Below are positions 12,059 to 19,581 of a stretch of DNA of 19,586 nt, one piece after another; position 1 is the stretch's first letter, and each line of letters opens with the position of its first letter. The notes under the pieces are model-generated. The model saw only the letters and a list, made by a program, of their open reading frames with translations, was not told the DNA's origin and did not search any database. The stretch is from Nitrososphaera sp. (GTDB taxonomy: Archaea; Thermoproteota; Nitrososphaeria; Nitrososphaerales; Nitrososphaeraceae). The DNA lies in NCBI GenBank assembly GCA_025450475.1, contig JANWHJ010000053.1, positions 1-19,586 on the forward strand, given 5' to 3'. A program made the position numbers and the translations under genes.

Positions 12059-12730
12059 ATGAGAATAGGGATAGTTGGTGGCACAGGCGGCATGGGCGAG
12101 GGCTTTGCACTCCGCTGGTGCAAAAGGCACGCCGTGATTGTGGGATCAAGGGACGCCCAGAAGGCCAGAGAAGCTGCAGAAAGCTATACCAAGGCTGCCC
12201 TCGCAGCATACGGCAATACGGCTGGAAGCATCACCGGCGACGACAACATTGAGCTTGGAAAAGATGTTGACATTCTGATTCTTTCGATACCTTACGAATT
12301 CATTGACGACACATGCAACAAGCTGGCTGACAAGATCCGCGACAATTGCATCGTCGTGTCGCCTATCGTGCCAATGATGAGGACCGAAGCAGGATTCATC
12401 TACATACCACTGGAGCAAGGCAAAAGGCAGGCAGTCGAAATGATCGCAGAAAAGCTGCCGCCAAGACAGAGGATTGTTTCTGCCTTCCACACCATATCTG
12501 AGGTAAAGCTGAAGAATATCGGCCAAGGGCTGGATGCTGACACGTTTATTTGCGGCGACGACCCGGGGTCCGTCGCAACGCTGACGCAACTTGTTACTGA
12601 GATCGCCGGTTTGCGGCCTGTCTACCTCGGGCCACTTGCCCTCACATACCAGGCGGAGATCCTGACTCCGATGCTCTTGAACGCTGCCAAAAGAAACAAG
12701 TTGAAGCACCCCGGCGTAAAGCTGATCTGA
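12059..12730 (+). CDS. npdG: F420H2:NADP oxidoreductase (NADPH-dependent F420 reductase)
   Basis: The 223-residue protein starts with MRIGIVGGTGGMGEGFALRW, a Rossmann motif of the NpdG/Fno family, followed by IVGSRDAQKA (residues 27-36), where S-R at the end of strand 2 reads the NADP 2'-phosphate. Further family segments are DILILSIPYEFI, an IVSPIVPM strand (family members commonly have DxxVP), VSAFHTIS, and the C-terminal LTPMLLNAAKRNK helix. The enzyme exchanges hydride between coenzyme F420 and NADP in the cytoplasm. I selected the ATG at 12059 because a box A lies 26 bases upstream; a GTG at 12047 would add four residues. No F420 biosynthesis genes are nearby. Confidence 0.92.
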   Translation: MRIGIVGGTGGMGEGFALRWCKRHAVIVGSRDAQKAREAAESYTKAALAAYGNTAGSITGDDNIELGKDVDILILSIPYEFIDDTCNKLADKIRDNCIVVSPIVPMMRTEAGFIYIPLEQGKRQAVEMIAEKLPPRQRIVSAFHTISEVKLKNIGQGLDADTFICGDDPGSVATLTQLVTEIAGLRPVYLGPLALTYQAEILTPMLLNAAKRNKLKHPGVKLI

Positions 12731-12781
12731 GCGCTGAGCGCAAACGTTATCAACAAAAGGCGCGTTCTATACTGCGCGGGC

Positions 12782-13099
12782 ATGCGTTGGAAGGAAGAGA
12801 TCGGTGGAAGCACGCGCGGAAGGAACTGGATGTCTGCAATGGGAATTTTATTCCTGGTCAGCGCCGGGATAGTACTCATTAGAAACCTTGTGCTATTCTA
12901 CATCGATCATTCCGCCGGCCTTGTCGGAGATCCCGCACAATTATTCCTTGACAATTTTGTCAACGGTCAGATCACGAACGAAAAATTTTCGATAGCAATG
13001 ATCTCTGCAGGTTGCTTCTTGCTATACTGGGGATTCTTTAAGAAAAAAGAGGATAATGGCTCCACCGATGAGCGCGAATGGCGCAGACTCAATCGCTAG
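12782..13099 (+). CDS. Small two-helix membrane protein, unknown function
   Basis: This 105-residue frame has a basic start (MRWKEEIGGSTRGRNW), a membrane helix at about 18-40, an external loop of about 25 residues, a second helix near 68-86 (FSIAMISAGCFLLYWGFF), and a charged tail KKKEDNG...EREWRRLNR. Both ends would be cytoplasmic. I recognise no family. It lies 51 bases after the F420 reductase on the same strand and could be co-transcribed. Its last 78 bases overlap a convergent candidate gene on the other strand. The hydrophobic periodicity and positive-inside charge pattern favour this frame over its antisense partner in the shared part. Confidence 0.55.
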   Translation: MRWKEEIGGSTRGRNWMSAMGILFLVSAGIVLIRNLVLFYIDHSAGLVGDPAQLFLDNFVNGQITNEKFSIAMISAGCFLLYWGFFKKKEDNGSTDEREWRRLNR

Positions 13100-13276
13100 C
13101 ATTATTTTACTGGTGTGCCTCTTTCGAGCAACAGCTGAATCTCCTCCAAATCCAGTGGCCTTAACAATCGAATCATGGAACAAGGAGAGGCAGATTAGCC
13201 CCCCTGTCCTAGTAATGAACAGTGTTAAGTAGAAGACCAAGAGAATAAGCATGGACGTCCAGGCTCCAGACGACAT
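13022..13276 (-). CDS. Possible small membrane protein (84 residues), convergent overlap
   Basis: An ATG-started frame encodes two hydrophobic stretches (about 8-31 and 58-79) joined by a basic loop, RKRHTSK. Codon use is not absurd for the genome (AGG, ATA and CTC present), and TATTAT about 25 bases upstream could give a leaderless start. Against it, the last 26 residues are antisense to the charged tail of the plus-strand membrane protein, and antisense of Lys/Glu/Asp codons yields hydrophobic residues automatically. No family recognised. Confidence 0.3.
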   Translation of the reverse strand: MSSGAWTSMLILLVFYLTLFITRTGGLICLSLFHDSIVKATGFGGDSAVARKRHTSKIMLAIESAPFALIGGAIILFFLKESPV

Positions 13277-13435
13277 TATAGATTGGGAGTTTTTGCCGAT
13301 AATACACGAAATAAGGATGAATTTGAGTGAGAATTAGAAAAAATTACAGAACAGAGTTCTGCCATACTAAAATTAGCAAAGTTAAAGTCAGACATAAGAT
13401 AAAAAGAAGCAGTAAGTGGAGCAAGAAGCGCAACT

Positions 13436-13888
13436 ATGAGTAGAAAAACGAAAGCAAAAGGCAGGGTGGCCACCAGCAAGCTCAAATCAAAGAGCAAATT
13501 GCGCGCCAAAAAAGGGGTTTCTGCACGCAAACCGGCGGCTAAAACCCACAAAAGCATAGCATTTGGTCGGTCAAAGCCGAAAAATGGCTCAAAGTCAACG
13601 AAAATTGTTAGAATAATGGGTCACGGGCAGTTCGCCGTGGATGGCAAGACACTGAAAAAGCTCAACGACATCGACAATGCCATAGTAAGACTTGTCAGCA
13701 CAGAAAGGTCGGACGACGCAGAATTCAAGAAAAGGTTGACAGAGCTAAGCGACATTGTGGTAAGAAATGGCAAGCCGATTGATCCGCGGGAGATCATAAG
13801 GTCCGACATCATATTACCCAGCGTGGATCTCTCGATAGACGAAGCAAAAAGACTGTTTACGGGAGAAGGCGTTATTCCAGAGACCTGA
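13436..13888 (+). CDS. PspAA-domain protein with a lysine/arginine-rich N-terminal tail
   Basis: Residues 55-150 match the PspA-associated domain PspAA: KIVRIMGHGQFAVDG, a helical middle ending LSDIVVRNGKPI, then SDIILPSVDLSIDEAKRLFTGEGVIP. PspAA proteins accompany PspA/Vipp1 membrane-stress ESCRT-III-like proteins or their regulators in bacteria and archaea. Here it is preceded by a 56-residue tail with 21 Lys/Arg and no acidic residue, resembling histone-like or RNA-binding tails. Typical PspAA proteins begin close to the IVRIMG strand, so the tail is an addition; an internal ATG at 13616 would fall inside the domain and is less likely. No pspA gene lies in the window. A tail-driven link to DNA, RNA or anionic membrane is inference. 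Confidence 0.8.
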   Translation: MSRKTKAKGRVATSKLKSKSKLRAKKGVSARKPAAKTHKSIAFGRSKPKNGSKSTKIVRIMGHGQFAVDGKTLKKLNDIDNAIVRLVSTERSDDAEFKKRLTELSDIVVRNGKPIDPREIIRSDIILPSVDLSIDEAKRLFTGEGVIPET

Positions 13889-14598
13889 TGGGGAGGTACC
13901 CGTGCATGCATCCGTGTTGGAATGGAAGTGATATTTGCTCTACGAAACGGACATTACTGCTCATGCCGGAGGGGACTATGATTCTCAATTGAAGCGTGGA
14001 TGGATAATCGACGACAAGGTGGCCAGGCAATAATCCATTGCCATCCTCGGGAATCTAAAAAAGCATGGGAGATGTTACGACTGTTACAAAAGGGCGATTC
14101 GCAATCAAAAACCTCGCCATGACAAAGCTCAACAGTTTGAATGAGAAAAACGTGTTCGGCATAGTGGAATTCATGCTCCTTGGCAACCTATTATATGACA
14201 TCGTCAAGGATGATCTTCCTATTCTGCCTAAGATTGAAACACTGAAGATTACATTCTATTGCCACATGTGCCGACCATGGACTTTACGGGCAAGCTGATT
14301 AAAGCATTCGTGTGTCTGTCGACTCGAACGGATTTTTCAAAAGACACTACCTTGAAAATGGCTTGACATGGGCATTGATCAAGCCTCTACGCTCCGTTAG
14401 AAAACTACAAAGCAAAGGAAAACAGCAAGATGATGCTTTGGGCAGTCATGTTATGATAACTGGGTAAGCAAATGAATACTGCTGAATTTATTAGTCGCAA
14501 CATCCAACAGTAGAGCCTGTGGGTTTCTTGCTCCATGTGTGTTTGCTGGAATCAGTTTGTAGAATTTCGGAGCTAGGCTCAGAATAGGTTGTTATAGT
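13889..14598. other. 710-base stretch with broken coding fragments, no intact gene
   Basis: Coding-like pieces occur in different plus frames. 13935-14033 encodes YETDITAHAGGDYDSQLKRG and a short tail. 14065-14298 has an ATG-started 77-codon frame ending in an unconvincing CHMCRPWTLRAS. A third frame spans 14277 onward (MDFTGKLIKAFV). 14312-14467 encodes VDSNGFFKRHYLENGLTWAL and a basic tail. The frame changes between the pieces, and none is a recognisable domain. This is what one or more decayed genes would look like, but chance cannot be excluded. No tRNA or repeat array was seen. Confidence 0.4.
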
Positions 14599-16092
14599 TT
14601 GGTCAGCGTAGAAAAAGAAGACGCGCATCGTTCAGGATGGAGGACGCTCATCATCCTGAGCTGTCTAGGCCTGATAGTCATGTTTGACGAGACCATGATA
14701 TTGCCCGCCATTCCAGATTTTATTCGCGACTTCAACATCTCGTACAGCACCTCGTCGTGGTTACTTTCGTCTTACATAATTGCGGCGGCCGTTATGACCC
14801 CGATTGGAGGCAGGCTATCTGACATCTATGGCAAGAAAAAGATACTGCTCATCGTAATGGCAGTTTACGTAGTTGGCGTTATGGCAGGACGATTTGCCAC
14901 AAACATCGAATTCATGCTCGCAGCAAGAGCGGCTCAGGGCGTTGGTATGGCAATGTTTCCGATTGCCTTTGGAATCATAAGAGAAGTCCTTCCGGAGAGA
15001 AAGCTAGCGATAGGCCAGACTATATTCAGCTCCACATTTTCTGGTGGGGCCGTTGTCGGTCTGGTGGGTGGCGCAGCCATAATCCAAAACTTTGGGTGGC
15101 AGGCAACATTTTTGGCGATTCTTCCCGTCGCAATCACACTCTGGCTGATCATAGTGAAATTCGTGCGCGTCCAGAGTCCCGCATTAATGGAAAATAAGAT
15201 CGAGTCAGATAATGGCAATCTGTCCAATGATCGGACAGTTGATATTAAGGGAGCGCTGGTCCTTGCGGCTACAATAATTTCATTTCTCGCCGGTATCACT
15301 TTCCTGGAAAGTGACAGCACCGGTGCAATTTATCAGATTGCCGGCCTCTTTGCCTTATCCGGAGCATCGCTTGTAGGATTCATCGCTATTGAAAAGAGAG
15401 TGCGCTCACCTTTGCTTGATCTCAAGCTAATAGCAAACAAGCTATTCCTCCCTCCGACCATTGTACTGATGCTGACCTTCATGTCAATTTTCATGGTGTA
15501 CCTGACAATCCCTGTCATGGTAAGAAGCCCCCAGCCTCTGGGATTCGGGGGCGACGCCGTCGCCGCTGCCAGCGTTCAATTGCCATTCATGATTGTGTTG
15601 CTGATCGGGACAATCATGTCAGGCTTTATTCTGAATAAAGTCAAAAACACGAAGCTGACACTAGTTGGCACTGTAATCAGCGCGATGGGTTTCTTTATTC
15701 TGTTTATGTTCCACTCGACCGAGAACATGGTTTCAGTTGGACTCGCGATTCTTGCAGCAGGACTTTCGCTTTCAATCACCGGCGCGTTTAACGTAATACT
15801 ACTTTCAGTGCCAATGCAGGTCACCGGGATTGCCCTTGGAATGACGCTGCTTCTAAACCTAGTCGGAATGTCAGTGGGCCCGGCGCTTGCCGGAATATTA
15901 CAACAATCGTACCAAGGAACAGTACAGGGAGTGGCTGGGCAATTCCCCACACAGGATGCATACAACCTGATATTCCTTACAGCCGCGTTGGTTTCGCTAT
16001 CGTCGGTTGCTCTGGCCCTCGCGGTCAGCCGCAGAAAAACAGTTCCTGCAATAGCTCAAGGAGACGTGCCTAAAACAGACGAAAAGAGCTAG
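14599..16092 (+). CDS. MFS multidrug-type exporter, DHA2 (14-helix) family
   Basis: The 497-residue membrane protein has the MFS motif A, GGRLSDIYGKKK (70-81), in the loop after helix 2. D30 sits in helix 1 within MFDETMILPAIP, the place of the conserved L-D-x-T-x-x-N-x-A-L-P motif of DHA2 drug:proton antiporters, and a G-P-rich helix 5 region follows (SGGAVVGLVGGAAI). I count about 14 hydrophobic segments, with the DHA2 insertion between the two six-helix halves. It probably exports a drug, lipid or metal chelate using the proton gradient; the substrate is unknown. The start is TTG, because no ATG or GTG occurs between an in-frame stop at 14560-14562 and helix 1. It converges with the aminotransferase gene, leaving two bases between stops. 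Confidence 0.9.
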   Translation: MVSVEKEDAHRSGWRTLIILSCLGLIVMFDETMILPAIPDFIRDFNISYSTSSWLLSSYIIAAAVMTPIGGRLSDIYGKKKILLIVMAVYVVGVMAGRFATNIEFMLAARAAQGVGMAMFPIAFGIIREVLPERKLAIGQTIFSSTFSGGAVVGLVGGAAIIQNFGWQATFLAILPVAITLWLIIVKFVRVQSPALMENKIESDNGNLSNDRTVDIKGALVLAATIISFLAGITFLESDSTGAIYQIAGLFALSGASLVGFIAIEKRVRSPLLDLKLIANKLFLPPTIVLMLTFMSIFMVYLTIPVMVRSPQPLGFGGDAVAAASVQLPFMIVLLIGTIMSGFILNKVKNTKLTLVGTVISAMGFFILFMFHSTENMVSVGLAILAAGLSLSITGAFNVILLSVPMQVTGIALGMTLLLNLVGMSVGPALAGILQQSYQGTVQGVAGQFPTQDAYNLIFLTAALVSLSSVALALAVSRRKTVPAIAQGDVPKTDEKS

Positions 16093-16094
16093 GC

Positions 16095-17270
16095 CTACTT
16101 GCTCATGAATCGCTCGAGCTTGTCCATCGCCTTTTCTAGAATTTCTTCCGGCGCCAGATATACGATCCTGAAATGGCCAGAGCCATAGGTGGAGCCAAAG
16201 CCAGAACCATGCACTGTCAAGACCCCGGTGCTCTTCAGAAGGTCGATTACAAACTGCTGATCATCCTTCCAACGCGTGCCGAGGTCGATCTTGGGGAACA
16301 CGTAGAACGCGCCGCGCGGAACCTTGCAATGCATAGCCATTGAGTTGAGGCGTTTTACCACATAGTCACGCCTCGCCCTCAGCTTGTCTACCATCTTGGG
16401 TATGTGGGTCTGCGGCCCCCTGAGCGCCTGTACCGCTGCAATCTGGACCGGCATGTTGGCGGCAATACGCACGCGCGCAAGTTTAGGAATGTCTTCGCGG
16501 AAGCCAGCAAGCTTTTTGGAATTGCTGTTCATGGCAATATAGCCGCAGCGCCAGCCCGTCATCAGGTAGGCCTTTGAAAATCCGTTTAGAAGGATCACCG
16601 GAGCGTCCTTGGCGACTTTGCCGATACCAGTGAACTGCGAATCAAAGACAATCTTGTCGTATATCTCATCGCAAATGACATACAGGTCGTGCTCAGTCGC
16701 GATGTCTATAAGTTGCTGAAGGCTTTTTCTGTCGAAAACCTCGCCCGTCGGGTTGTTCGGGCTGATGATGCAAAGTGCGCGAGACCTCGGCGTTATCCTT
16801 GCTCGCAAGTCTTCCAGGTCAGGCTTTCCGTCTCCATGCAATTTGAATTCGACGGGTCTGCCGCCGTAAAATTTCGTGTACGATGCGTATGGTGGGTAGT
16901 AGGGGCCAGGCATTAGAACTTCGCTGTTTGGATCAACTATGGACGCCATCGTCATGTCAAGCCCTTCGGAAACACCGTTTGTCACAATGACGTCCTCTTC
17001 GGTGACGCTCAGTCCCTTCTCTGACTCTTTTTCCACGATCGCCTGGCGGAGCTCAGGTAGCCCTTCAGATTCGGCATAGTAATTTTCGTCGCGCATGACC
17101 GCTTCTACCATGGCCTTCTTGATATGATCGGGAGTCTTGAAGTCAAACTTGACAGGGTCGCCTATATTGAGATAGATTATCTCCCTGCCAGATGCTTTGT
17201 ATTTTCGCGCATAAGTGGCAATGTCGCGGATAGCATATTCCACGCCGTGCGTCCTGTCAGATACCTTCAA
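16095..17270 (-). CDS. Class I/II PLP aminotransferase (alanine/aspartate aminotransferase-like)
   Basis: The 391-residue fold type I enzyme has the substrate-region motif NIGDPVKFDF (35-44), SPNNPTGE (170-177) with N173, DEIYDKI (201-207) with D201 and Y204 for the pyridoxal ring, the PLP lysine K233 in NGFSKAYLMTGWRCGY, and R368 in GHFRIVYL for the substrate carboxylate. The AYLMTGWRCGY pattern resembles AlaA/AlaT-type alanine aminotransferases, but archaeal members of this subfamily have mixed specificity and I would not fix the substrate. The start is TTG; the frame has a stop four codons upstream and no earlier start. TTTATC at 17300-17305 is a suitable box A, giving a leader of about seven bases. 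It is divergent from glyS. Confidence 0.92.
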   Translation of the reverse strand: MKVSDRTHGVEYAIRDIATYARKYKASGREIIYLNIGDPVKFDFKTPDHIKKAMVEAVMRDENYYAESEGLPELRQAIVEKESEKGLSVTEEDVIVTNGVSEGLDMTMASIVDPNSEVLMPGPYYPPYASYTKFYGGRPVEFKLHGDGKPDLEDLRARITPRSRALCIISPNNPTGEVFDRKSLQQLIDIATEHDLYVICDEIYDKIVFDSQFTGIGKVAKDAPVILLNGFSKAYLMTGWRCGYIAMNSNSKKLAGFREDIPKLARVRIAANMPVQIAAVQALRGPQTHIPKMVDKLRARRDYVVKRLNSMAMHCKVPRGAFYVFPKIDLGTRWKDDQQFVIDLLKSTGVLTVHGSGFGSTYGSGHFRIVYLAPEEILEKAMDKLERFMSK

Positions 17271-17299
17271 ACTAGATATTTAGAGAGGAATTTGACCGA

Positions 17300-17305
17300 G
17301 ATAAA
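17300..17305 (-). promoter_or_regulatory. Box A of the aminotransferase gene
   Basis: AATTTATC on the minus strand, centred about 33 bases before the TTG start. It shares the 119-base divergent promoter region (17271-17389) with glyS. Confidence 0.45.
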
Positions 17306-17352
17306 TTGTTATGCGTTCGAGATAAAACAGTTTTAGTTGGAACCCGGGCAAT

Positions 17353-17362
17353 AAATTTAAAG
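17353..17362 (+). promoter_or_regulatory. Box A of the glycyl-tRNA synthetase gene
   Basis: AAATTTAAAG is a near-consensus box A predicting transcription start near 17383, seven bases before the ATG at 17390. This rules out the upstream in-frame start at 17306. Confidence 0.65.
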
Positions 17363-17389
17363 CCTGTCTCAGATGTTTGCTTCTTGCAG

Positions 17390-18874
17390 ATGGTAGTCAA
17401 TTACGACCAGGTAATGAAACTAGCCCTCGAAAGAGGATTTTACTTTCCAAGTTGCGAGATCTATCCTGACGCCCCCGCCGGGTTCTGGGAATACGGGCCG
17501 ACAGGTGTCAACATGAAGAACAAGTTTGTAGAGCTGTGGCGGCGCGAGCTGGTCAGGCGCGACGGAATGATGGAGATCGACGGCTCCCAGATAATGAGTA
17601 GGAGCGTCTTTGTGGCGTCGGGCCACATCGGCAACTTCACGGACCCCATTGTGAAATGCACAAAATGTGGCTCTACGTTTCGCGCTGACCGCTATATCCT
17701 GGAAAAAACCAACGAAAACGTTCCAGAGAGGATGGCAGACAATGAAATTAATGGGTTGATTGAGAAACACAACCTCCGCTGCCCCAATTGCAAGGGCGAG
17801 TTTGGCAGCGTGAGCAGGTTCAACATGATGTTCAGAGTAGGCATAGGTCCGGCGGCAGAGGAAGCGTACCTGCGGCCGGAAACCTGCCAGGCGATATTCG
17901 TCGACTTTGCTCGCATATTCAAGACAATGCGCGGCCGCTTGCCGCTTGGAGTCGCTCAGGTTGGCAAGAGCTTCCGAAATGAAATCGCGCCAAGGCAGAG
18001 CCTCCTCAGGCTGAGGGAATTCTATCAGGCTGAGATTGAGGTATTTTGCAACCCAAATAGACTTGACGAGATGTCAAAATTCGATGAAGTGAAAAACACC
18101 ATTCTGAGGATATCTTCGCAGGACGGTGGTTCGATCACGGAAACGACGGCCCACGAAGCGATCAGCAAGGGTCTGATACCAAACAAGCTAGTCGCCTACT
18201 ATCTTGCACTCCTGACACTGTTCTACGCCAAGACCGGTGTCGACGTAAAGCGCAGCCGGTTCCGCAAGCTGTCTGACGAAGAAAAGGCGTTCTACGCGTC
18301 AGTCGCGTTTGACTTTGAAGTAGAGACTAGCATTGGCTGGCTGGAGCTAGTCGCCTGCAACTACCGCTCTGACTATGACCTGAAGGGCCATGGTATCACT
18401 AGCAAGCAGAACTTGGAAGTATTCGACCCAACAGATCAAAAAAAGGTGCTTCCACATGTCTTTGAATTGTCGATGGGGATCGACAGAAGCATCTACACCA
18501 TCCTTGAGCACTGCTACTACGAAGATGAGAAGCATGACGACAGGGTGGTACTGAGATTAAAGCCGTACCTCGCCCCCATCTTGGTGGGCATACTGCCGTT
18601 GATGACAAAAGATGGCTTGGGGCAAAAGGCGCGCAAGATACATTCTGATCTGAAATTTGAATACGACACTTTTTATGACGAGTCAGGATCGATTGGCAGG
18701 AGATACCGCAGGCTAGAAGAGGTAGGGGCTCCGTTTGCCGTGACAATTGACCCGGAGACTATGCAAGATGATACTGTAACGGTAAGGCACAGGGACACGA
18801 TGTTACAGGAAAGGGTAAAGGCGACAGAGCTGCGCCAATACATCCAAGACGCGCTTGCGGCAGCAAGGAATTAA
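17390..18874 (+). CDS. glyS: Glycyl-tRNA synthetase (class II, archaeal/eukaryal type)
   Basis: The 494-residue enzyme charges tRNA-Gly. It shows GFYFPSCEIY and GFWEYGPTGVNMKNKFVELW (16-50), a zinc-ribbon insertion with C90/C93 and C131/C134, the glycine-binding RPETCQAIF (162-170), motif 2 FRNEIAPRQSLLRLREF (195-211), and motif 3 with FELSMGIDRSIYTILEH. A C-terminal anticodon-binding domain follows (LAPILVGILPLM onward to the end). The glycine-pocket motif is usually RPETAQ; here it reads RPETCQ. I chose the ATG at 17390, giving MVVNYDQVMKLALERG, over an upstream in-frame ATG because the box A lies between the two. A small zinc-finger gene follows 24 bases later on the same strand and is probably co-transcribed. 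Confidence 0.96.
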   Translation: MVVNYDQVMKLALERGFYFPSCEIYPDAPAGFWEYGPTGVNMKNKFVELWRRELVRRDGMMEIDGSQIMSRSVFVASGHIGNFTDPIVKCTKCGSTFRADRYILEKTNENVPERMADNEINGLIEKHNLRCPNCKGEFGSVSRFNMMFRVGIGPAAEEAYLRPETCQAIFVDFARIFKTMRGRLPLGVAQVGKSFRNEIAPRQSLLRLREFYQAEIEVFCNPNRLDEMSKFDEVKNTILRISSQDGGSITETTAHEAISKGLIPNKLVAYYLALLTLFYAKTGVDVKRSRFRKLSDEEKAFYASVAFDFEVETSIGWLELVACNYRSDYDLKGHGITSKQNLEVFDPTDQKKVLPHVFELSMGIDRSIYTILEHCYYEDEKHDDRVVLRLKPYLAPILVGILPLMTKDGLGQKARKIHSDLKFEYDTFYDESGSIGRRYRRLEEVGAPFAVTIDPETMQDDTVTVRHRDTMLQERVKATELRQYIQDALAAARN

Positions 18875-18898
18875 AATCGCGACAAACAGAGAATTATC

Positions 18899-19282
18899 GT
18901 GAGGGGCAGAAAAGGGGTAGCGGCCGGAGATGACCTGCCGGCGGAAAAATGGCTAGTTGCCTATCGGAATCCCGAGTCGCGAAAGCACCCCGCGGGAGCT
19001 GTCTTTGTCCGCCAGTTCTACGCGCCCGGCTATTATGAGGCGTACGATACGGTCCTGACGCACGCCGAAAAGATGAAACTTGAGGTGCTGTGGTTTCGCG
19101 AAAAACGCTCTTGCGAGCCATTCCTCAACCGGGACTTTCCTGGGCTGGAAGCGATATGCACCTACTGCAACAAACAGTTCAACCACATTGAGCCCGTGCC
19201 GTGCAGTCATGACAGCTGCAATCTTGAATTCTGTTCAAGGGAGTGCATGGCACTGCACAGCTCGATGCGGCACAGAAGCTAG
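18899..19282 (+). CDS. Small MYND-like zinc-finger protein
   Basis: The 127-residue protein has an N-terminal aromatic-rich part (about 16-80; YAPGYYEAYDTVLTHAEKMK near 41-60) and a C-terminal zinc module: C87-x2-C90, C102-x4-C107, C112-x3-C116, then H120 and H125. The order and spacing, especially FCSRECMALH, recall the eukaryotic MYND finger, except that the second pair is C-x4-C and the last ligand is His. MYND fingers mediate protein contacts, so a scaffold or adaptor role is plausible but unproven. The start is GTG. It lies 24 bases after glyS, a possible co-transcript. Its TAG stop overlaps the stop of a doubtful convergent frame (CTAG). Confidence 0.7.
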   Translation: MRGRKGVAAGDDLPAEKWLVAYRNPESRKHPAGAVFVRQFYAPGYYEAYDTVLTHAEKMKLEVLWFREKRSCEPFLNRDFPGLEAICTYCNKQFNHIEPVPCSHDSCNLEFCSRECMALHSSMRHRS

Positions 19283-19581
19283 AGCTGCGCAGCGTCAAGC
19301 CTTTTCCTCACTAGCACGTTTTTTGGTTTGTAGTGCACAATTCTAACTTGGCATCTTTCTGGCCAGTATAAGATATAAGGTGATGTAAGGCAAAGAGTTG
19401 TGACAGGTGGCCTGAAGCAGAAGCCCACGAGTCTCAGCCCACTGCGCACTCGAGTCGGAGGATAGAATGAAGTGATCACCATTGCGCAGACAATAATGGC
19501 AAAAGCAGAATTTCCTGTCTCCAAGTCGGGCGTGCATTGACTGTGAAATCTGTCCCCAGTTGGAATAACATAGAGTGACAC
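19279..19581 (-). CDS. Doubtful 100-codon frame at the window edge
   Basis: An ATG-started minus-strand frame ends in a basic tail, IVHYKPKNVLVRKRLDAAQL, whose TAG overlaps the zinc-finger gene's TAG as CTAG. The rest is an odd mix of Cys, Pro and aromatic residues without a recognisable fold. A good box A-like element, CCTTATATCTTATAC (minus strand, about 19365-19379), lies inside the frame. It would transcribe only the basic tail, starting at a GTG at 19338. Either a very short peptide or no gene at all is possible. Confidence 0.2.
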   Translation of the reverse strand: MSLYVIPTGDRFHSQCTPDLETGNSAFAIIVCAMVITSFYPPTRVRSGLRLVGFCFRPPVTTLCLTSPYILYWPERCQVRIVHYKPKNVLVRKRLDAAQL

